Positions 49,201 to 62,319 of a DNA stretch of 64,000 bases are shown here, one piece after another. The position numbers and the translations under genes are program-made. The notes beneath the pieces are model-generated. The model had not been told where the DNA came from. It ran no database searches and saw nothing but the letters and a program-made list of their open reading frames with translations. The stretch spans positions 70,921,481-70,985,480 of the forward strand of contig NC_132916.1 in the NCBI RefSeq assembly GCF_047675955.1, in the 5' to 3' direction. Origin of the DNA: Chlorocebus sabaeus. Lineage: Eukaryota > Chordata > Mammalia > Primates > Cercopithecidae. Positions within the stretch are counted from its first letter, which is position 1. Each line of letters starts with the position of its first letter.

Positions 49201-51915
49201 TCCAAATATGCCTTTGCCAATTCCACAAGAACAGCCTTACCGAAAGGCTTCTTGAGGGGAAAGATGTAACTCTGTGAGATGAATTAACAGAACAGAGAGC
49301 AGCTTCTCAGAAAGCTTCTTTCCAGTTTTGAAGGGAAGATATTTCCTTTTTCACCATAGCCCTCTATGGGCTTCCAAATATCCCTTTGCCAATTCCACCA
49401 GAAGATCCTTAGCGAAAGGCTTCTTGAAGGGAAAGATGTAACTCTGTGAGATGAATTAACAGAACACAGAGCAGTTTCTCAGAAAGCTTCTTTCCAATTT
49501 TGAATGGAAGATATTTCCTTTTACACCATAGCCCTCTAAGGGCTTCCAAATATCCCTTTGCCAATTCCACAAGAAGATCCTTAGCGAAAGGCTTCTTGAA
49601 GGGAAAGATGTAACTCTTTGAGATGAATTAACAGAACACAGAGCAGTTTCTCAGAAAGCTTCTTTCCAGTTTTGAACGGAAGATATTTCCTTTTTCACCA
49701 TAGCCCTCTCGGGGCTTCCAAATATCCCTTTGCCAATTCTACAAGAACAGACTTAGCGAAAGACTTCTTGAAGTGAAAGATGTAACTCTGTGAGATCAAT
49801 TAACAGAACACAGAGCAGTTTCTCAGAAAGCTTCTTTCCAGTTTTGAACGGAAGATAATTACTTTTTCACCATAGACCTCTATGGGTTTCCAAATATGCG
49901 TTTTCCAATTCCACAAGAACAGCCTTAGCGAAAGGCTTCTTGAAGGGAAAGATGTAACTCTGTGAGATGAATTAACAGAACACAGAGCAGATTCTCAGAA
50001 AGCTTCCTTCCAGTTTTGAACGGAAGATATTTCCTTTTTCACCATAGCCCTCTAAGGGCTTCCCAATATCACTTTGAAAATTCCACAAGAACAGCCTTAG
50101 CGAAAGGCTTCTAGAAGGGAAAATGTAACTCTGTGAGATGAAATAACAGAACACAGAGCAGTTTCTCAGAAAGCTTCTTTCCAGTTTTGAACGGAAGATA
50201 TTTCCTTTTTCACCATAGCCCTCAATGAGCTTCCAAATATCACTTTGCCAATTCCACAAGAACAGCCTTAGCGAAAGGCTTCTTGAAGGGTAAGATGTAA
50301 CTCTGTGAGATGAATTAACAGAACGCATAGCAGTTTCTCAGAAAGCTTCTTTCCCTTTTGAACGGAAGATATTTCCTTTTTCACCATAGCCCTCTATGGG
50401 CTTCCAAATATCACTTTGCCAATTACACAAGAACAGACTTACAGAAAGGCTTCTTGAAGAGAAAGATGTAACTCTGTGAGATGAATTAACAGAACACAGA
50501 GCAGTTTCTCAGAAAGCTTCTTTCCAGTTTTGAACGGAAGATATTTCCTTTTTCACCATATCCCTCTATGGGCTTCCAAATATCCCTTTGCCATTTCCAG
50601 AAGAACAGCCTTAGCGAAAGGCTTCTTAAAGGGAAAGATGTAACTCTGTGAGATGAATTAACAGAACACAGAGCAGTTTCTCAGAAAGCTTCTTTCCAGA
50701 TTTGAAGGGAAGATATTTCCTTTTTCACCATAGCACTGTTTGGGCTTCCAAATATCACTTTTTCCAATTCCACATGAACAGCCTTAGCGAAAGGCTTATT
50801 GAAGGGAAAGATGTAACTCTGTGAGATGAATTAACAGAACACAGAGCAGTTTCTCAGAAAGCTTCTTTCCAGTTTTGAATGGAAGATATTTCCTTTTTCA
50901 CCATAGCCCTCTATGGGCTTCCAAATATAGCTTTGCCAATTCCAGAAGAACAGCCTTAGCGAAAGGCTTCTTGAAGGGAAAGATGTAACTCTGTGAGATG
51001 AATTTACAGAACACAGAACAGTTTCTCAGAAAGCTTCTTTACAGTTTTGAACGGAAGATATTTCCTATTTCACCATAGCCCTCGATGGGCTCCCAAATAT
51101 CCCCTTGTCAATTCCACAAGAATAGCGTTAGCCAAAGGCTTCTTGAAGGGATAGATGTAACTCTGTGAGATGAATTAACAGAACACAGAGCAGTTTCTCA
51201 GAAAGCTTCTTTCCAGTTTTGAACGGAAGATATTTCCTTTTTCACCATAGCCCTCTATGGGCTTCTAAATATCCCTTTGCCAATTCCACAAGAGCAGCCT
51301 TAACAAAAGGCTTCTTCAAGGGAAAGATGTAACTCTGTGAGATGAATTAACAGAACACAGAGCAGTTTCTCAGAAAGCTTCTTTCCAGTTTTGAACGGAA
51401 GATATTTCCTTTTTCACCATAGCCCTGTATGGGCTTCCAAATATCACTTTGCCAATTCCACAAAAACAGCCTTAGCGAAAGGCTTCTTGAAGGGAAAGAT
51501 GTAACTCTGTGACATGAATTAACAGAAACAGAGCAGTTTCTCAGAAGGCTTCTTTCCAGTTTTGAACGGAAGATATTTCCTTTTTCACCATAGACCTCTA
51601 TGGGCTTCCAAATATGCCTTTGCCAATTCCACAAGAACAGCCTTAGCGAAAGGCTCCTTGAAGGGAAAGATGTAATTCTGTGGGATGAATTAACCGAACA
51701 TAGAGCAGTTTCTCAGAAAGCTTCTTTCCAGTTTTGAACGGAAGATATTTCCTTTTTCACCATAGCCCTCTATGGGCTTCCAAATATCCCTTTGCCAATT
51801 CCACAAGAACAGTCTTAGGGAAAGGCTTCTTGAAGGGAAAGATGTAACTCTGTGAGATGAATTAACAGAACACAGAGCAGTTTCTCTGAAAGCTTCTTTC
51901 CGGTTTTGAACGGAA
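46281..51915. repeat. Large imperfect duplication, copy 1
   Basis: The order of rare marker monomers matches 55,732-62,230. Shared markers include GAATCAACAGAACGCAG, GAACGGCAG with CCTGTTTC, CACTGTATTGGC, CCCTCGATGGGCTCCC, AGTTAATTCC, ACACATCAGTTTC, CTCAATGGGC, CAGAAACAGAGC, CTAGGGGCTTCC, CTCTCGGGGC, GTGAGATCAATT, CACTGTTTGGGC, TATAGCTTTGCC and GTAATTCTGTGGG. Offset steps from 9,451 to 9,622, 9,450, 9,794 and finally 10,138 bp as whole monomers are present in one copy only. About 33 monomers lie in this copy. Confidence 0.85.
48280..48451 (-). repeat. Near-consensus reference monomer (172 bp)
   Basis: This unit is close to the consensus seen by eye and serves as a reference for monomer anatomy. 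It runs from one AAGCTT to the equivalent point of the next unit, which reads AAACTT and has lost the HindIII site. In order it holds AAGCTT, the CpG-bearing GTTTTGAACGG, the pJ-alpha box TTCCTTTTTCACCATAG, the AGCCC/GGGCT dyad, the A/T-rich CCAAATATCCC, the long CAAGAACAGCCTT/AAGGCTTCTTG dyad with a second CpG, and CTCTGTG/CACAGAG. It differs from the common form at GAAGGA for GAAGGG and at CAATTT for CAGTTT near its end. Confidence 0.9.
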
Positions 51916-54900
51916 GTTATTTCCTTTTTCACCGTAGCCCTCTACGGGCTTCCAAATATCCCTTTGCCAATTCCACAAGAACAGCCTTAGCGAAAGGCTT
52001 CTTGAAGGGAAAGATGTAACTCTGTGAGATGAATTAACAGAACACAGAGGAGTTTCTCAGAAAGCTTCTTTCCAGTTTTGAAAGGAAGATATTTCCTTTT
52101 TCACCATAGCCCTCTATGGGCTTCCAAATATCCCTTTGCCAATTCCGCAGGAACAGCCTTAGCGAAAGGCTTTTTGAATGGAAACATGTAACTCTGTGAG
52201 ATGAATTAACAGAACACAGAGCAGTTTCTCAGAAAGCTTCTTTCCAGTTTTGAACGGAAGATATTTCCTTTTTCACCATAGCCTTCTCGGGGCTTCCAAA
52301 TATCCCTTTGCCAATTCTACAAGAACAGACTTAGCGAAAGACTTCTTGAAGCGAAAGATGTAACTCTGTAAGATCAATTAACAGAACACAGAGCAGTTTC
52401 TCAGAAAGCTTCTTTCCAGTTTTGAACGGAAGATAATTCCTTTTTCACCATAGACCTCTATGGGTTTCCAAATATGAGTTTGCCAATTCCACAAGAATAG
52501 CCTTAGCGAAAGGCTTCTTGAAGGGAAAGATGTAACTCTGTGAGATGAATTAACAGAACACATAGCAGTTTCCCAGAAAGCTTCTTTTCAGTTTTGAACG
52601 GAAGATATTTCCTTTTTCACCATAGCCCTCTAATGGCTTCCTAATATCCCTTTGCCAATTCCACAAGAACAGCCTTATCGAAAGACTTCTTGAAGGGAAA
52701 GATGTAACTCTGTGAGATGAATTAACAGAACACAGAGCAGATTCTCAGAAAGCTTCCTTCCAGTTTTGAACGGAAGATATTTCCTTTTTCACCATAGCCC
52801 TCTATGGGCTTCCCAATATCACTTTGAAAATTCCACAAGAACAGCCTTAGCGAAAGGCTTCTTGAAGGGTAAGATGTAACTCTGCGAGATGAATTAACAG
52901 AACACATAGCAGTTTCTCAGAAAGCTTCTTTCCGTTTTTAACGGAAGATATTTCCTTTTTCACCATAGCCCTCTATGGGCTTCCAAATATCACTTTGCCA
53001 ATTACACAAGAACAGACTTACAGAAATGCTTCTTGAAGAGAAAGATGTAACTCTGTGAGATGAATTAACAGAACACAGAGCAGTTTCTCAGAAAGCTTCT
53101 TTCCAGTTTTGAACGGAAGATATTTCCTTTTTCACCATAGCCCTCTATGGGCTTCCAAATATCCCTTTGCCATTTCCAGAAGAACAGCCTTAGCGAAAGG
53201 CTTCTTGAAGGGAAAGATGTAACTCTGTGAGAAGAATTAACAGAACACAGAGCAGTTTCTCAGAAAGCTCCTTTCCAGTTTTGAACGGAAGATATTTCCT
53301 TTTTCACCATAGCCCTCTATGAGTTTCCAAATATCGCTTTGTCAATTCCAGAAGAACAGCCTTAGCGAAAGGCTTCTTGAAGGGAAAGATGTAACTCTGT
53401 GAGACGAATTAACAGAACACAGAGCGGTTTCTCAGAAAGCTTCTTTCCAGTTTTGAAGGGAAGATATTTCCTTTTTCACCATAGCCCTCTATGGGCTTCC
53501 AAATATCCGTTTGCCAATTCCGCAAGAACAGCCTTAGCGAAAGGCTTTTTGAAGGGAAAGATGTAACTCTGTGAGATGAATTAACAGAACACAGAGCAGT
53601 TTCTCAGAAAGCTTCTTTCCAATTTTGAATGGAAGATATTTCCTTTTACACCATAGCCCTCTATGGGCTTCCAAATATCCCTTTGCCAATTCCACAAGAA
53701 GATCCTTAGCGAAAGGCTTCTTGAAGGGAAAGATGTAACTCTGTGAGATGAATTAACAGAACACAGAGCAGTTTCTCAGAAAGCTTCTTTTCAGTTTTGA
53801 ACGGAAGATATTTCCTTTTTCACCATAGCCCTCTATGGGCTTCCAAATATGACTTTGTTAATTCCACAAGAACAGCCTTAACGAAAGGCTTCTTGAAGGG
53901 AAAGATGTAACTCTGTGAGATGAATTAACAGAACACAGAGCAGATTCTCAGAAAGCTTCTTTCCAGTTTTCAACGGAATATATTTCCATTTTCACCATAG
54001 CCCTCTAAGGGCTTCCTAATATCCCTTTGCCAATTCCACAAGAACAGCCTTATCGAAAGACTTCTTGAAGGGAAAGATGTAACTCTGTGAGATGAATTAA
54101 CAGAACACAGAGCAGATTCTCAGAAAGCTTCCTTCCAGTTTTGAACGGAAGATATTTCCTTTTTCACCATAGCCCTCTATGGGCTTCCCAATATCACTTT
54201 GAAAATTCCACAAGAACAGCCTTAGCGAAAGGCTTCTTGAAGGGTAAGATGTAACTCTGTGAGATGAATTAACAGAACACATAGCAGTTTCTCAGAAAGC
54301 TTCTTTCCGTTTTGAACGGAAGATATTTCCTTTTTCACCATAGCCCTCTATGGGCTTCCAAATATCACTTTGCCAATTACACAAGAACAGACTTACAGAA
54401 ATGCTTCTTGAAGAGAAAGATGTAGCTCTGTGAGATGAAATAACAGAAAACAGAGCAGTTTCTCAGAAAGCTTCTTTCCAGTTTTGAACGGAAGATATTT
54501 CCTTTTTCACCATAGCCCTCTACATGCTTCCAAATATCCCTTTGCCAATTCCACAAGAACAGCCTTAGCGAAAGGCTCCTTGAAGGGAAAGATGTAACTC
54601 TGTGACATGAATTAACAGAAAACAGAGCAGTTTCTCAGAAAGCTTCTTTCCAGTTTTGAACGGAAGTTATTTCCTTTTTCACTGTAGCCCTCTACGGGCT
54701 TCCAAATATCCCTTTGCCAATTCCACAAGAACAGCCTTAGCGAAAGGCTTCTTGAAGGGAAAGATGTAACTCTTTGAGATGAATTAACAGAACAGAGAGC
54801 AGTTTCTCAGAAAGCTTCTTTCCAGTTTTGAAGGGAAGATATTTCCTTTTTCACCATAGCCCTCTATGGGCTTCCAAATATCCCTTTGCCAATTCCGCAA

Positions 54901-55390
54901 GAACAGCCTTAGCGAAAGGCTTTTTGAAGGGAAAGATGTAACTCTGTGAGATGAATTAACAGAACACAGAGCAGTTTCTCAGAAAGCTTCTTTCCAGTTT
55001 TGAAGGGAAGATATTTCCTTTTTCACCATAGCCCTCTATGGGCTTCCAAATATCCCTTTGCCAATTCCGCAAGAACAGCCTTAGCGAAAGGCTTTTTGAA
55101 GGGAAAGATGTAACTCTGTGAGATGAATTAACAGAACACAGAGCAGTTTCTCAGAAAGCTTCTTTCCAGTTTTGAACGGAAGATATTTCCTTTTTCACCA
55201 TAGCCCTCTATGGGCTTCCAAATATCCCTTTGCCAATTCCACAAGAACAGCCTTAGCGAAAGACTTCTTGAAGGGAAAGATGTAACTCTTTGAGATGAAT
55301 TAACAGAACAGAGAGTAGTTTCTCAGAAAGCTTCTTTCCAGTTTTGAACGGAAGATATTTCCTTTTTCACCATAGCCCTGTATGGGCTTC
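51916..55390. repeat. Monomers between the large duplication copies, with an 8-mer repeat
   Basis: About twenty monomers. The unit AGATTCTCAGAAAGCTTCC with TTCCCAATATCAC, AAGGGTAAGATG, ACACATAGCAG, TTTCCGTTTT and CTTACAGAAATGC occurs at 52,722-53,040 and again 1,375 bp later at 54,097-54,415, eight monomers apart. 51,916-52,165 matches 44,510-44,775. Two identical adjacent monomers lie at 54,812-55,155. Confidence 0.8.
54812..55155 (-). repeat. Two adjacent identical monomers
   Basis: The units 54,812-54,983 and 54,984-55,155 read the same over all 172 bp, including the diagnostic GAAGGGAAG, CCGCAAGAAC and CTTTTTGAAGGG. Neighbouring units elsewhere nearly always differ, so this is a recent single-monomer duplication or a local collapse or expansion error. 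Confidence 0.9.
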
Positions 55391-55924
55391 CCAATATCAC
55401 TTTGTCAATTCCACAAGAACAGCCTTAGCGAAAGGCTTCTTGAAGGGATAGATGTAACTCTGTGAGATGAATTAACAGAACACAGAGCAGTTTCTCAGAA
55501 AGCTTCTTTCCAGTTTTGAACGGAAGATATTTCCTTTTTCACCATAGCCCTCTACGGGGTTCCAAATATCCCTTTGCCAATTCCACAAGAATAGCCTTAG
55601 CGAAAGGCTTCTTGAAGGGAAAGATGTAACACTGTGAGATGAATTAACAGAACACAGAGCAGTTTCTCAGAAAGCTTCTTTCCAGTTTTGAACGGAAGAT
55701 ATTTCCTTTTTCAACATAGCCCTCTATGGGCTTCCTAATATCCCTTTGTCAATTCCAGAAGAACAGCCTTAGCGAAAGGCTTCTTGAAGGGAAAGATGTA
55801 ACTCTGTGAGATGAATTAACAGAACACAGAGCAGTTTCTCAGAAAGCTTCTTTCCAGCTTGAGCGGAAGATATTTCCTATTTCACCATAGCCCTCTATGG
55901 GCTTCCAAATATCACTTTGCCAAT
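55391..55924. repeat. 534-bp block repeated exactly at the window end, copy 1
   Basis: Identical by reading to 63,467-64,000 (offset 8,076 bp, 47 monomers minus 8 bp). Markers are TTCCCAATATCACTTTGTC, AGGGATAGATG, CTACGGGGTTCC, GTAACACTGTG, TTTTTCAACATAGCC, TTCCTAATATCCC with CCAGAAGAAC, and GCTTGAGCGG. The preceding base context differs at CCCTGTATGGG here versus CCCTCTATGGG. Confidence 0.9.
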
Positions 55925-58900
55925 TCCACAAGGACAGCCTTAGCGAAAGGCTTCTTGAAGGGAAAGATGTAACTCTGTGAGATGAATCAACAGAACGCAG
56001 AGCAGTTTCTCAGAAAGCTTCTTTCCAATTTTGAATGGAAGATATTTCCTTTTACACCATAGCCCTCTACGGGCTTCCAAATATCCCTTTGCCAATTCCA
56101 GAAGAAGATCCTTAGCGAAAGACTTCTTGAAGGGAAAGATGTAACGCTGTGAGATGAATTTACAGAACACAGAGCAGTTTCTCAGAAAGCTTCTTTCCAG
56201 TTTTGAACGAAAGATATTTCCTTTTTCACCATAGCCCTCTATGGGTTTCCAAATATCACTTTGCCAATTCCACAAGAACAGCCTTAGTGAAAGGCTTCTA
56301 GAAGGGAAAATGTAACTCTGTGAGATGAATTAACAGAACACAGAGCAGTTTCTCAGAAAGCATCTTTCCAGTTTTGAACGGCAGATATTTCCTGTTTCAC
56401 CATAGCCCTCTATGGGCTTCCAAATATCCCTTTGCCATTTCCACAAGAACAGCCTTAGCGAAAGGCTTCTTGAAGGGAAAGATGTAACTCTGTGAGATGA
56501 ATTAACAGAACACAGAGCAGTTTCTCAGAAAGCTTCTTTCCAGTTTTGAACGGAAGATATTTCCTTTTTCACCATAGCACTGTATTGGCTTCCAAATATC
56601 ACTTTGCCAATTCCACATGAACAGCCTTAGCGAAAGGCTTATTGAAGGGAAAGATGTAACTCTGTGAGATGAATTAACAGAACACAGAGCAGTTTCTCAG
56701 AAAGCTTCTTTCCAGTTTTGAATGGAAGATATTTCCTTTTTCACCATAGCCCTCTGTGGGCTTCCAAATATCGCTTTGCCAATTCCAGAAGAACAGCCTT
56801 AGCGAAAGGCTTCTGGAAGGGAAAGATGTAACTCTGTGAGATGAATTTACAGAACACAGAACAGTTTCTCAGAAAGCTTCTTTACAGTTTTGAACGGAAG
56901 ATATTTCCTATTTCACCATAGCCCTCGATGGGCTCCCATATATCCCCTTGTCAATTCCACAAGAATAGCCTTAGCGAAAGGCTTCTTGAAGGGATAGATG
57001 TAACTCTGTGAGATGAATTAACAGAACACAGAGCAGTTTCTCAGAAAGCTTCTTTCCAGTTTTGAACGGAAGTTAATTCCATTTTCAACATAGACCTCTA
57101 TGGGCTTCTAAATATGCCTTTGCCAATTCCACAAGAACAGCCTTAGCGAAAGGATTCTTGAAGGGAAAGATGTAACTCTGTGAGATGAATTAACAGAACA
57201 CATCAGTTTCTCAGAAAGCTTCTTTCCAGTTTTGAACGGAAGATATTTCCTTTTTCACCATAACCCTCTATGGGCTTCCAAATATCACTTTGCTAATTCC
57301 ACAAGAACAGCCTTAACGAAAGGCTTCTTGAAGGGAAGGATGTAACTCTGTGAGATGAATTAACAGAACACAGAGCAGTTTCTCACAAAGCTTCTTTCCA
57401 GTTTTGAACGGAATATATTTCCTTTTTCACCATAGCCCTCTATGGGCTTCTAAATATCCCTTTGCCAATTCCACAAGAGCAGCCTTAACGAAAGACTTCT
57501 AGAAGGGAAAGATGTAACTCTGTGAGATGAATTAACAGAACACAGAGCAGTTTCTCAGAAAGCTTCTTTCCAGTTTTGAACGGAAGATATTTCCTTTTTC
57601 ACCATAGCCCTCAATGGGCTTCCAAATATCACTTTGCCAATTCCACAAGAAAAGCCTTAGCGAAAGGATTCTTGAAGGGAAAGATGTAACTCTGTGACAT
57701 GAATTAACAGAAACAGAGCAGTTTCTCAGAAAGCTTCTTTCCAGTTTTGAACGGAAGATATTTCCTTTTTCACCATAGCCCTCTAGGGGCTTCCAAATAT
57801 CCCTTGCCAATTCTACAATAACAGACTTAGCGAAAGACTTCTGGAAGGGAAAGATGTAACTCTGTGAGGTGAATTAACAGAACACACAGCAGTTTCTCAG
57901 AAAGCTTCTTTCCAGTTTTGAACGGAAGATAATTCCTTTTTCACCATAGACCTCTATGGGCTTCCAAATATGCCTTTGCCAATTCCACAAGAACAGCCTT
58001 AGCGAAAGGCTTCTTGAAGGGAAAGATGAAACTCTGTGGGATGAATTAACCGAACCTAGAGCAGTTTCTCAGAAAGCTTCTTTCCAGTTTTGAACGGAAG
58101 ATATTTCCTTTTTCACCATAGCCCTCTATGGGCTTCCAAATATCCCTTTGCCAATTCCACAAGAACAGTCTTAGGGAAAGGCTTCTTGAAGGGAAAGATG
58201 TAACTCTGTGAGATGAATTAACAGAACACAGAGCATTTTCTCAGAAAGCTTCTTTCCAGTTTTGAACGGAAGATATTTCCTTTTTCACCAAAGCCCTGTA
58301 TGGGCTTCCAAATATCACTTTTCCAATTCCACAAGAACAGCCTTAGCGAAAGGCTTCTTGAAGGAAAAGATGTAACTCTGTGAGATGAATTAACAGAACA
58401 CAGAGCAATTTCTCAGAAAACTTCTTTCCAGTTTTGAAGCGAAGATATTTCCTTTTTCACCGTAGCCCTCTAGGTTCTTCCAAATATCACTTTGCCAATT
58501 ACACAAGAACAGCCTTAGCGAAAGGCTTCTTGGTGGGAAAGATGTAACTCTGTGAGATGAATTAACAGAACACAGAGCAGTTTCTCAGAAAGCTTCTTTC
58601 CAGTTTTGAACGGAAGATATTTCCTTTTTCACCATAGCCCTCTATGGTCTTCGAAATATCACTTTGCCAATTCCACAAGAACAGCCTTAGCGAAAGGCTT
58701 CTTGAAGGGAAAGATGTAACTCTGTGAGATGAATTAATAGAACACAGAGTAGTTTCTCAGAAAGCTTCTTTCCAGTTTTGAACGGAAGATATTTCCTTTT
58801 TCACCATAGCTCTCTATGGGCTTCCAAATATGCCATTGCCAATTCCACAAGAACAGCCTTAGCGAAAGGCTTCTTGAGGGGAAAGATGTAACTCTGTGAG

Positions 58901-61900
58901 ATGAATTAACAGAACAGAGAGCAGTGTCTCAGAAAGCTTCTTTCCAGTTTTGAAGGGAAGATATTTCCTATTTCACGATAGCCCTCTATGGGCTTCCAAA
59001 TATCCCTTTGCCAATTAAACAAGAACAGCCTTAGCGAAAGGCTTATTGAAGGGAAAGATGTAACTCTGTGAGATGAATTAACAGAACAGAGAGCAGTTTC
59101 TCAGAAAGCTTCTTTCCAGTTTTGAAGGGAAGATATTTCCTTTTTCACCATGGCCCTCTATGGGCTTCCAAATATCCCTTTGCCAATTCCACCAGAAGAT
59201 CCTTAGCGAAAGGCTTCTTGAAGGGAAAGATGTAACTCTGTGAGATGAATTAACAGAACACAGAGCAGTTTCTCAGAAAGCTTCTTTCCAATTTTGAATT
59301 TAAGATATTTCCTTTTACACCATAGCCCTCTATGGGCTTCCAAATATCCCTTTGCCAATTCCACAAGAAGATCCTTAGCGAAAGGCTTCTTGAAGGGAAA
59401 GATGTAACTCTTTGAGATGAATTAACAGAACACAGAGCAGTTTCTCAGAAAGCTTCTTTCCAGTTTTGAACGGAAGATATTTCCTTTTTCACCATAGCCC
59501 TCTCGGGGCTTCCAAATATCCCTTTGCCAATTCTACAAGAACAGACTTAGCGAAAGACTTCTTGAAGTGAAAGATGTAACTCTGTGGGATCAATTAACAG
59601 AACACAGAGAAGTTTCTCAGAAAGCTTCTTTCCAGTTTTGAACGGAAGATAATTCCTTTTTCACCATAGACCTCTATGGGTTTCCAAATATGCCTTTTCC
59701 AATTCCACAAGAACAGCCTTAGCGAAAGGCTTCTTGAAGGGAAAGATGTAACTCTGTGAGATGAATTAACAGAACACATAGCAGTTTCCCAGAAAGCTTC
59801 TTTTCAGTTTTGAACGGAAGATATTTCCTTTTTCACCATAGCCCTCTATGGGCTTCCAAATATGACTTTGTTAATTCCACAAGAACAGCCTTAACGAAAG
59901 GCTTCTTGAAGGGAAAGATGTAACTCTGTGAGATGAATTAACAGAACACAGAGCAGTTTCTCAGAAAGCTTCTTTCCAGTTTTGAACGGAAGATATTTCC
60001 TTTTTCACCATAGCCCTCTAAGGGCTTCCTAATATCCCTTTGCCAATTCCACAAGAACAGCCTTATCGAAAGACTTCTTGAAGGGAAAGATGTAACTCTG
60101 TGAGATGAATTAACAGAACACAGAGCAGATTCTCAGAAAGCTTCCTTCCAGTTTTGAACGGAAGATATTTCCTTTTTCACCATAGCCCTCTATGGGCTTC
60201 CCAATATCACTTTGAAAATTCCACAAGAACAGCCTTAGCGAAAGGCTTCTAGAAGGGAAAATGTAACTCTGTGAGATGAAATAACAGAACACAGAGCAGT
60301 TTCTCAGAAAGCTTCTTTCCAGTTTTGAACGGAAGATATTTCCTTTTTCACCATAGCCCTCAATGAGCTTCCAAATATCACTTTGCCAATTCCACAAGAA
60401 CAGCCTTAGCGAAAGGCTTCTTGAAGGGTAAGATGTAACTCTGTGAGATGAATTAACAGAACGTATAGCAGTTTCTCAGAAAGCTTCTTTCCGTTTTGAA
60501 CGGAAGATATTTCCTTTTTCACCATAGCCCTCTATGGGCTTCCAAATATCACTTTGCCAATTACACAAGAACAGACTTACAGAAAGGCTTCTTGAAGAGA
60601 AAGATGTAACTCTGTGAGATGAATTAACAGAACACAGAGCAGTTTCTCAGAAAGCTTCTTTCCAGTTTTGAACGGAAGATATTTCCTTTTTCACCATATC
60701 CCTCTATGGGCTTCCAAATATCCCTTTGCCATTTCCAGAAGAACAGCCTTAGCGAAAGGCTTCTTGAAGGGAAAGATGTAACTCTGTGAGATGAATTAAC
60801 AGAACACAGAGCAGTTTCTCAGAAAGCTTCTTTCCAGATTTGAAGGGAAGATATTTCCTTTTTCACCATAGCACTGTTTGGGCTTCCAAATATCACTTTT
60901 TCCAATTCCACATGAACAGCCTTAGCGAAAGGCTTATTGAAGGGAAAGATGTAACTCTGTGAGATGAATTAACAGAACACAGAACAGTTTCTCAGAAAGC
61001 TTCTTTCCAGTTTTGAATGGAAGATATTTCCTTTTTCACCATAGCCCTCTATGGGCTTCCAAATATAGCTTTGCCAATTCCAGAAGAACAGCCTTAGCGA
61101 AAGGCTTCTTGAAGGGAAAGATGTAACTCTGTGAGATGAATTTACAGAACACAGAACAGTTTCTCAGAAAGCTTCTTTACAGTTTTGAACGGAAGATATT
61201 TCCTATTTCACCATAGCCCTCGATGGGCTCCCAAATATCCCCTTGTCAATTCCACAAGAATAGCGTTAGCGAAAGGCTTCTTGAAGGGATAGATGTAACT
61301 CTGTGAGATGAATTAACAGAACACAGAGCAGTTTCTCAGAAAGCTTCTTTCCAGTTTTGAACGGAAGATATTTCCTTTTTCACCATAGATCTCTATTGGC
61401 TTCTAAATATCCCTTTGCCAATTCCACAAGAGCAGCCTTAACAAAAGACTTCTTGAAGGGAAAGATGTAACTCTGTGAGATGAATTAACAGAACACAGAG
61501 CAGTTTCTCAGAAAGCTTCTTTCCAGTTTTGAACGGAAGATATTTCCTTTTTCACCATAGCCCTGTATGGGCTTCCAAATATCACTTTGCCAATTCCACA
61601 AGAACAGCCTTAGCGAAAGGCTTCTTGAAGGGAAAGATGTAACACTGTGACATGAATTAACAGAAACAGAGCAGTTTCTCAGAAAGCTTCTTTCCAGTTT
61701 TGAACGGAAGATATTTCCTTTTTCACCATAGACCTCTATGGGCTTCCAAATATGCCTTTGCCAATTCCACAAGAACAGCCTTAGCGAAAGGCTCCTTGAA
61801 GGGAAAGATGTAATTCTGTGGGATGAATTAACCGAGCATAGAGCAGTTTCTCAGAAAGCTTCTTTCCAGTTTTGAACGGAAGATATTTCCTTTTTCACCA

Positions 61901-62230
61901 TAGCCCTCTATGGGCTTCCAAATATCCCTTTGCCAATTCCACAAGAACAGTCTTAGGGAAAGGCTTCTTGAAGGGAAAGATGTAACTCTGTGAGATGAAT
62001 TAACAGAACACAGAGCAGTTTCTCAGAAAGCTTCTTTCCAGTTTTGAACGGAAGATATTTCCTTTTTCACCATAGCCCTGTATGGGCTTCCAAATATCAC
62101 TTTTCCAATTCCACAAGAACAGCCTTAGCGAAAGGCTTCTTGAAGGGAAAGATGTAACTCTCTGAGATGAATTAACAGAACACAGAGCAGTTTCTCCGAA
62201 AGCTTCTTTCCGGTTTTGAACGGAAGATAT
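55732..62230. repeat. Large imperfect duplication, copy 2
   Basis: Counterpart of 46,281-51,915. Relative to copy 1 it has an extra GCTTGAGCGG unit (about 55,850), two extra units at about 57,240-57,530, two at about 57,900-58,240, two at about 59,760-60,110 and one near 62,000-62,160. It lacks one unit (47,400-47,570 of copy 1), one near 48,200, and the three-unit TTTATCAG/TTCAAG block of 48,600-49,000. Divergence resumes after TTTCCGGTTTTG, where copy 1 reads GAAGTTATTTCC. Confidence 0.85.
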
Positions 62231-62319
62231 TTCCTTTTTCACCATAGCCCTCTATGGGCTTCCAAATATCCCTTTGCCAATTCTATAAGAACAGCCTTAG
62301 CGAAAGGCTTCTTGAAGGG

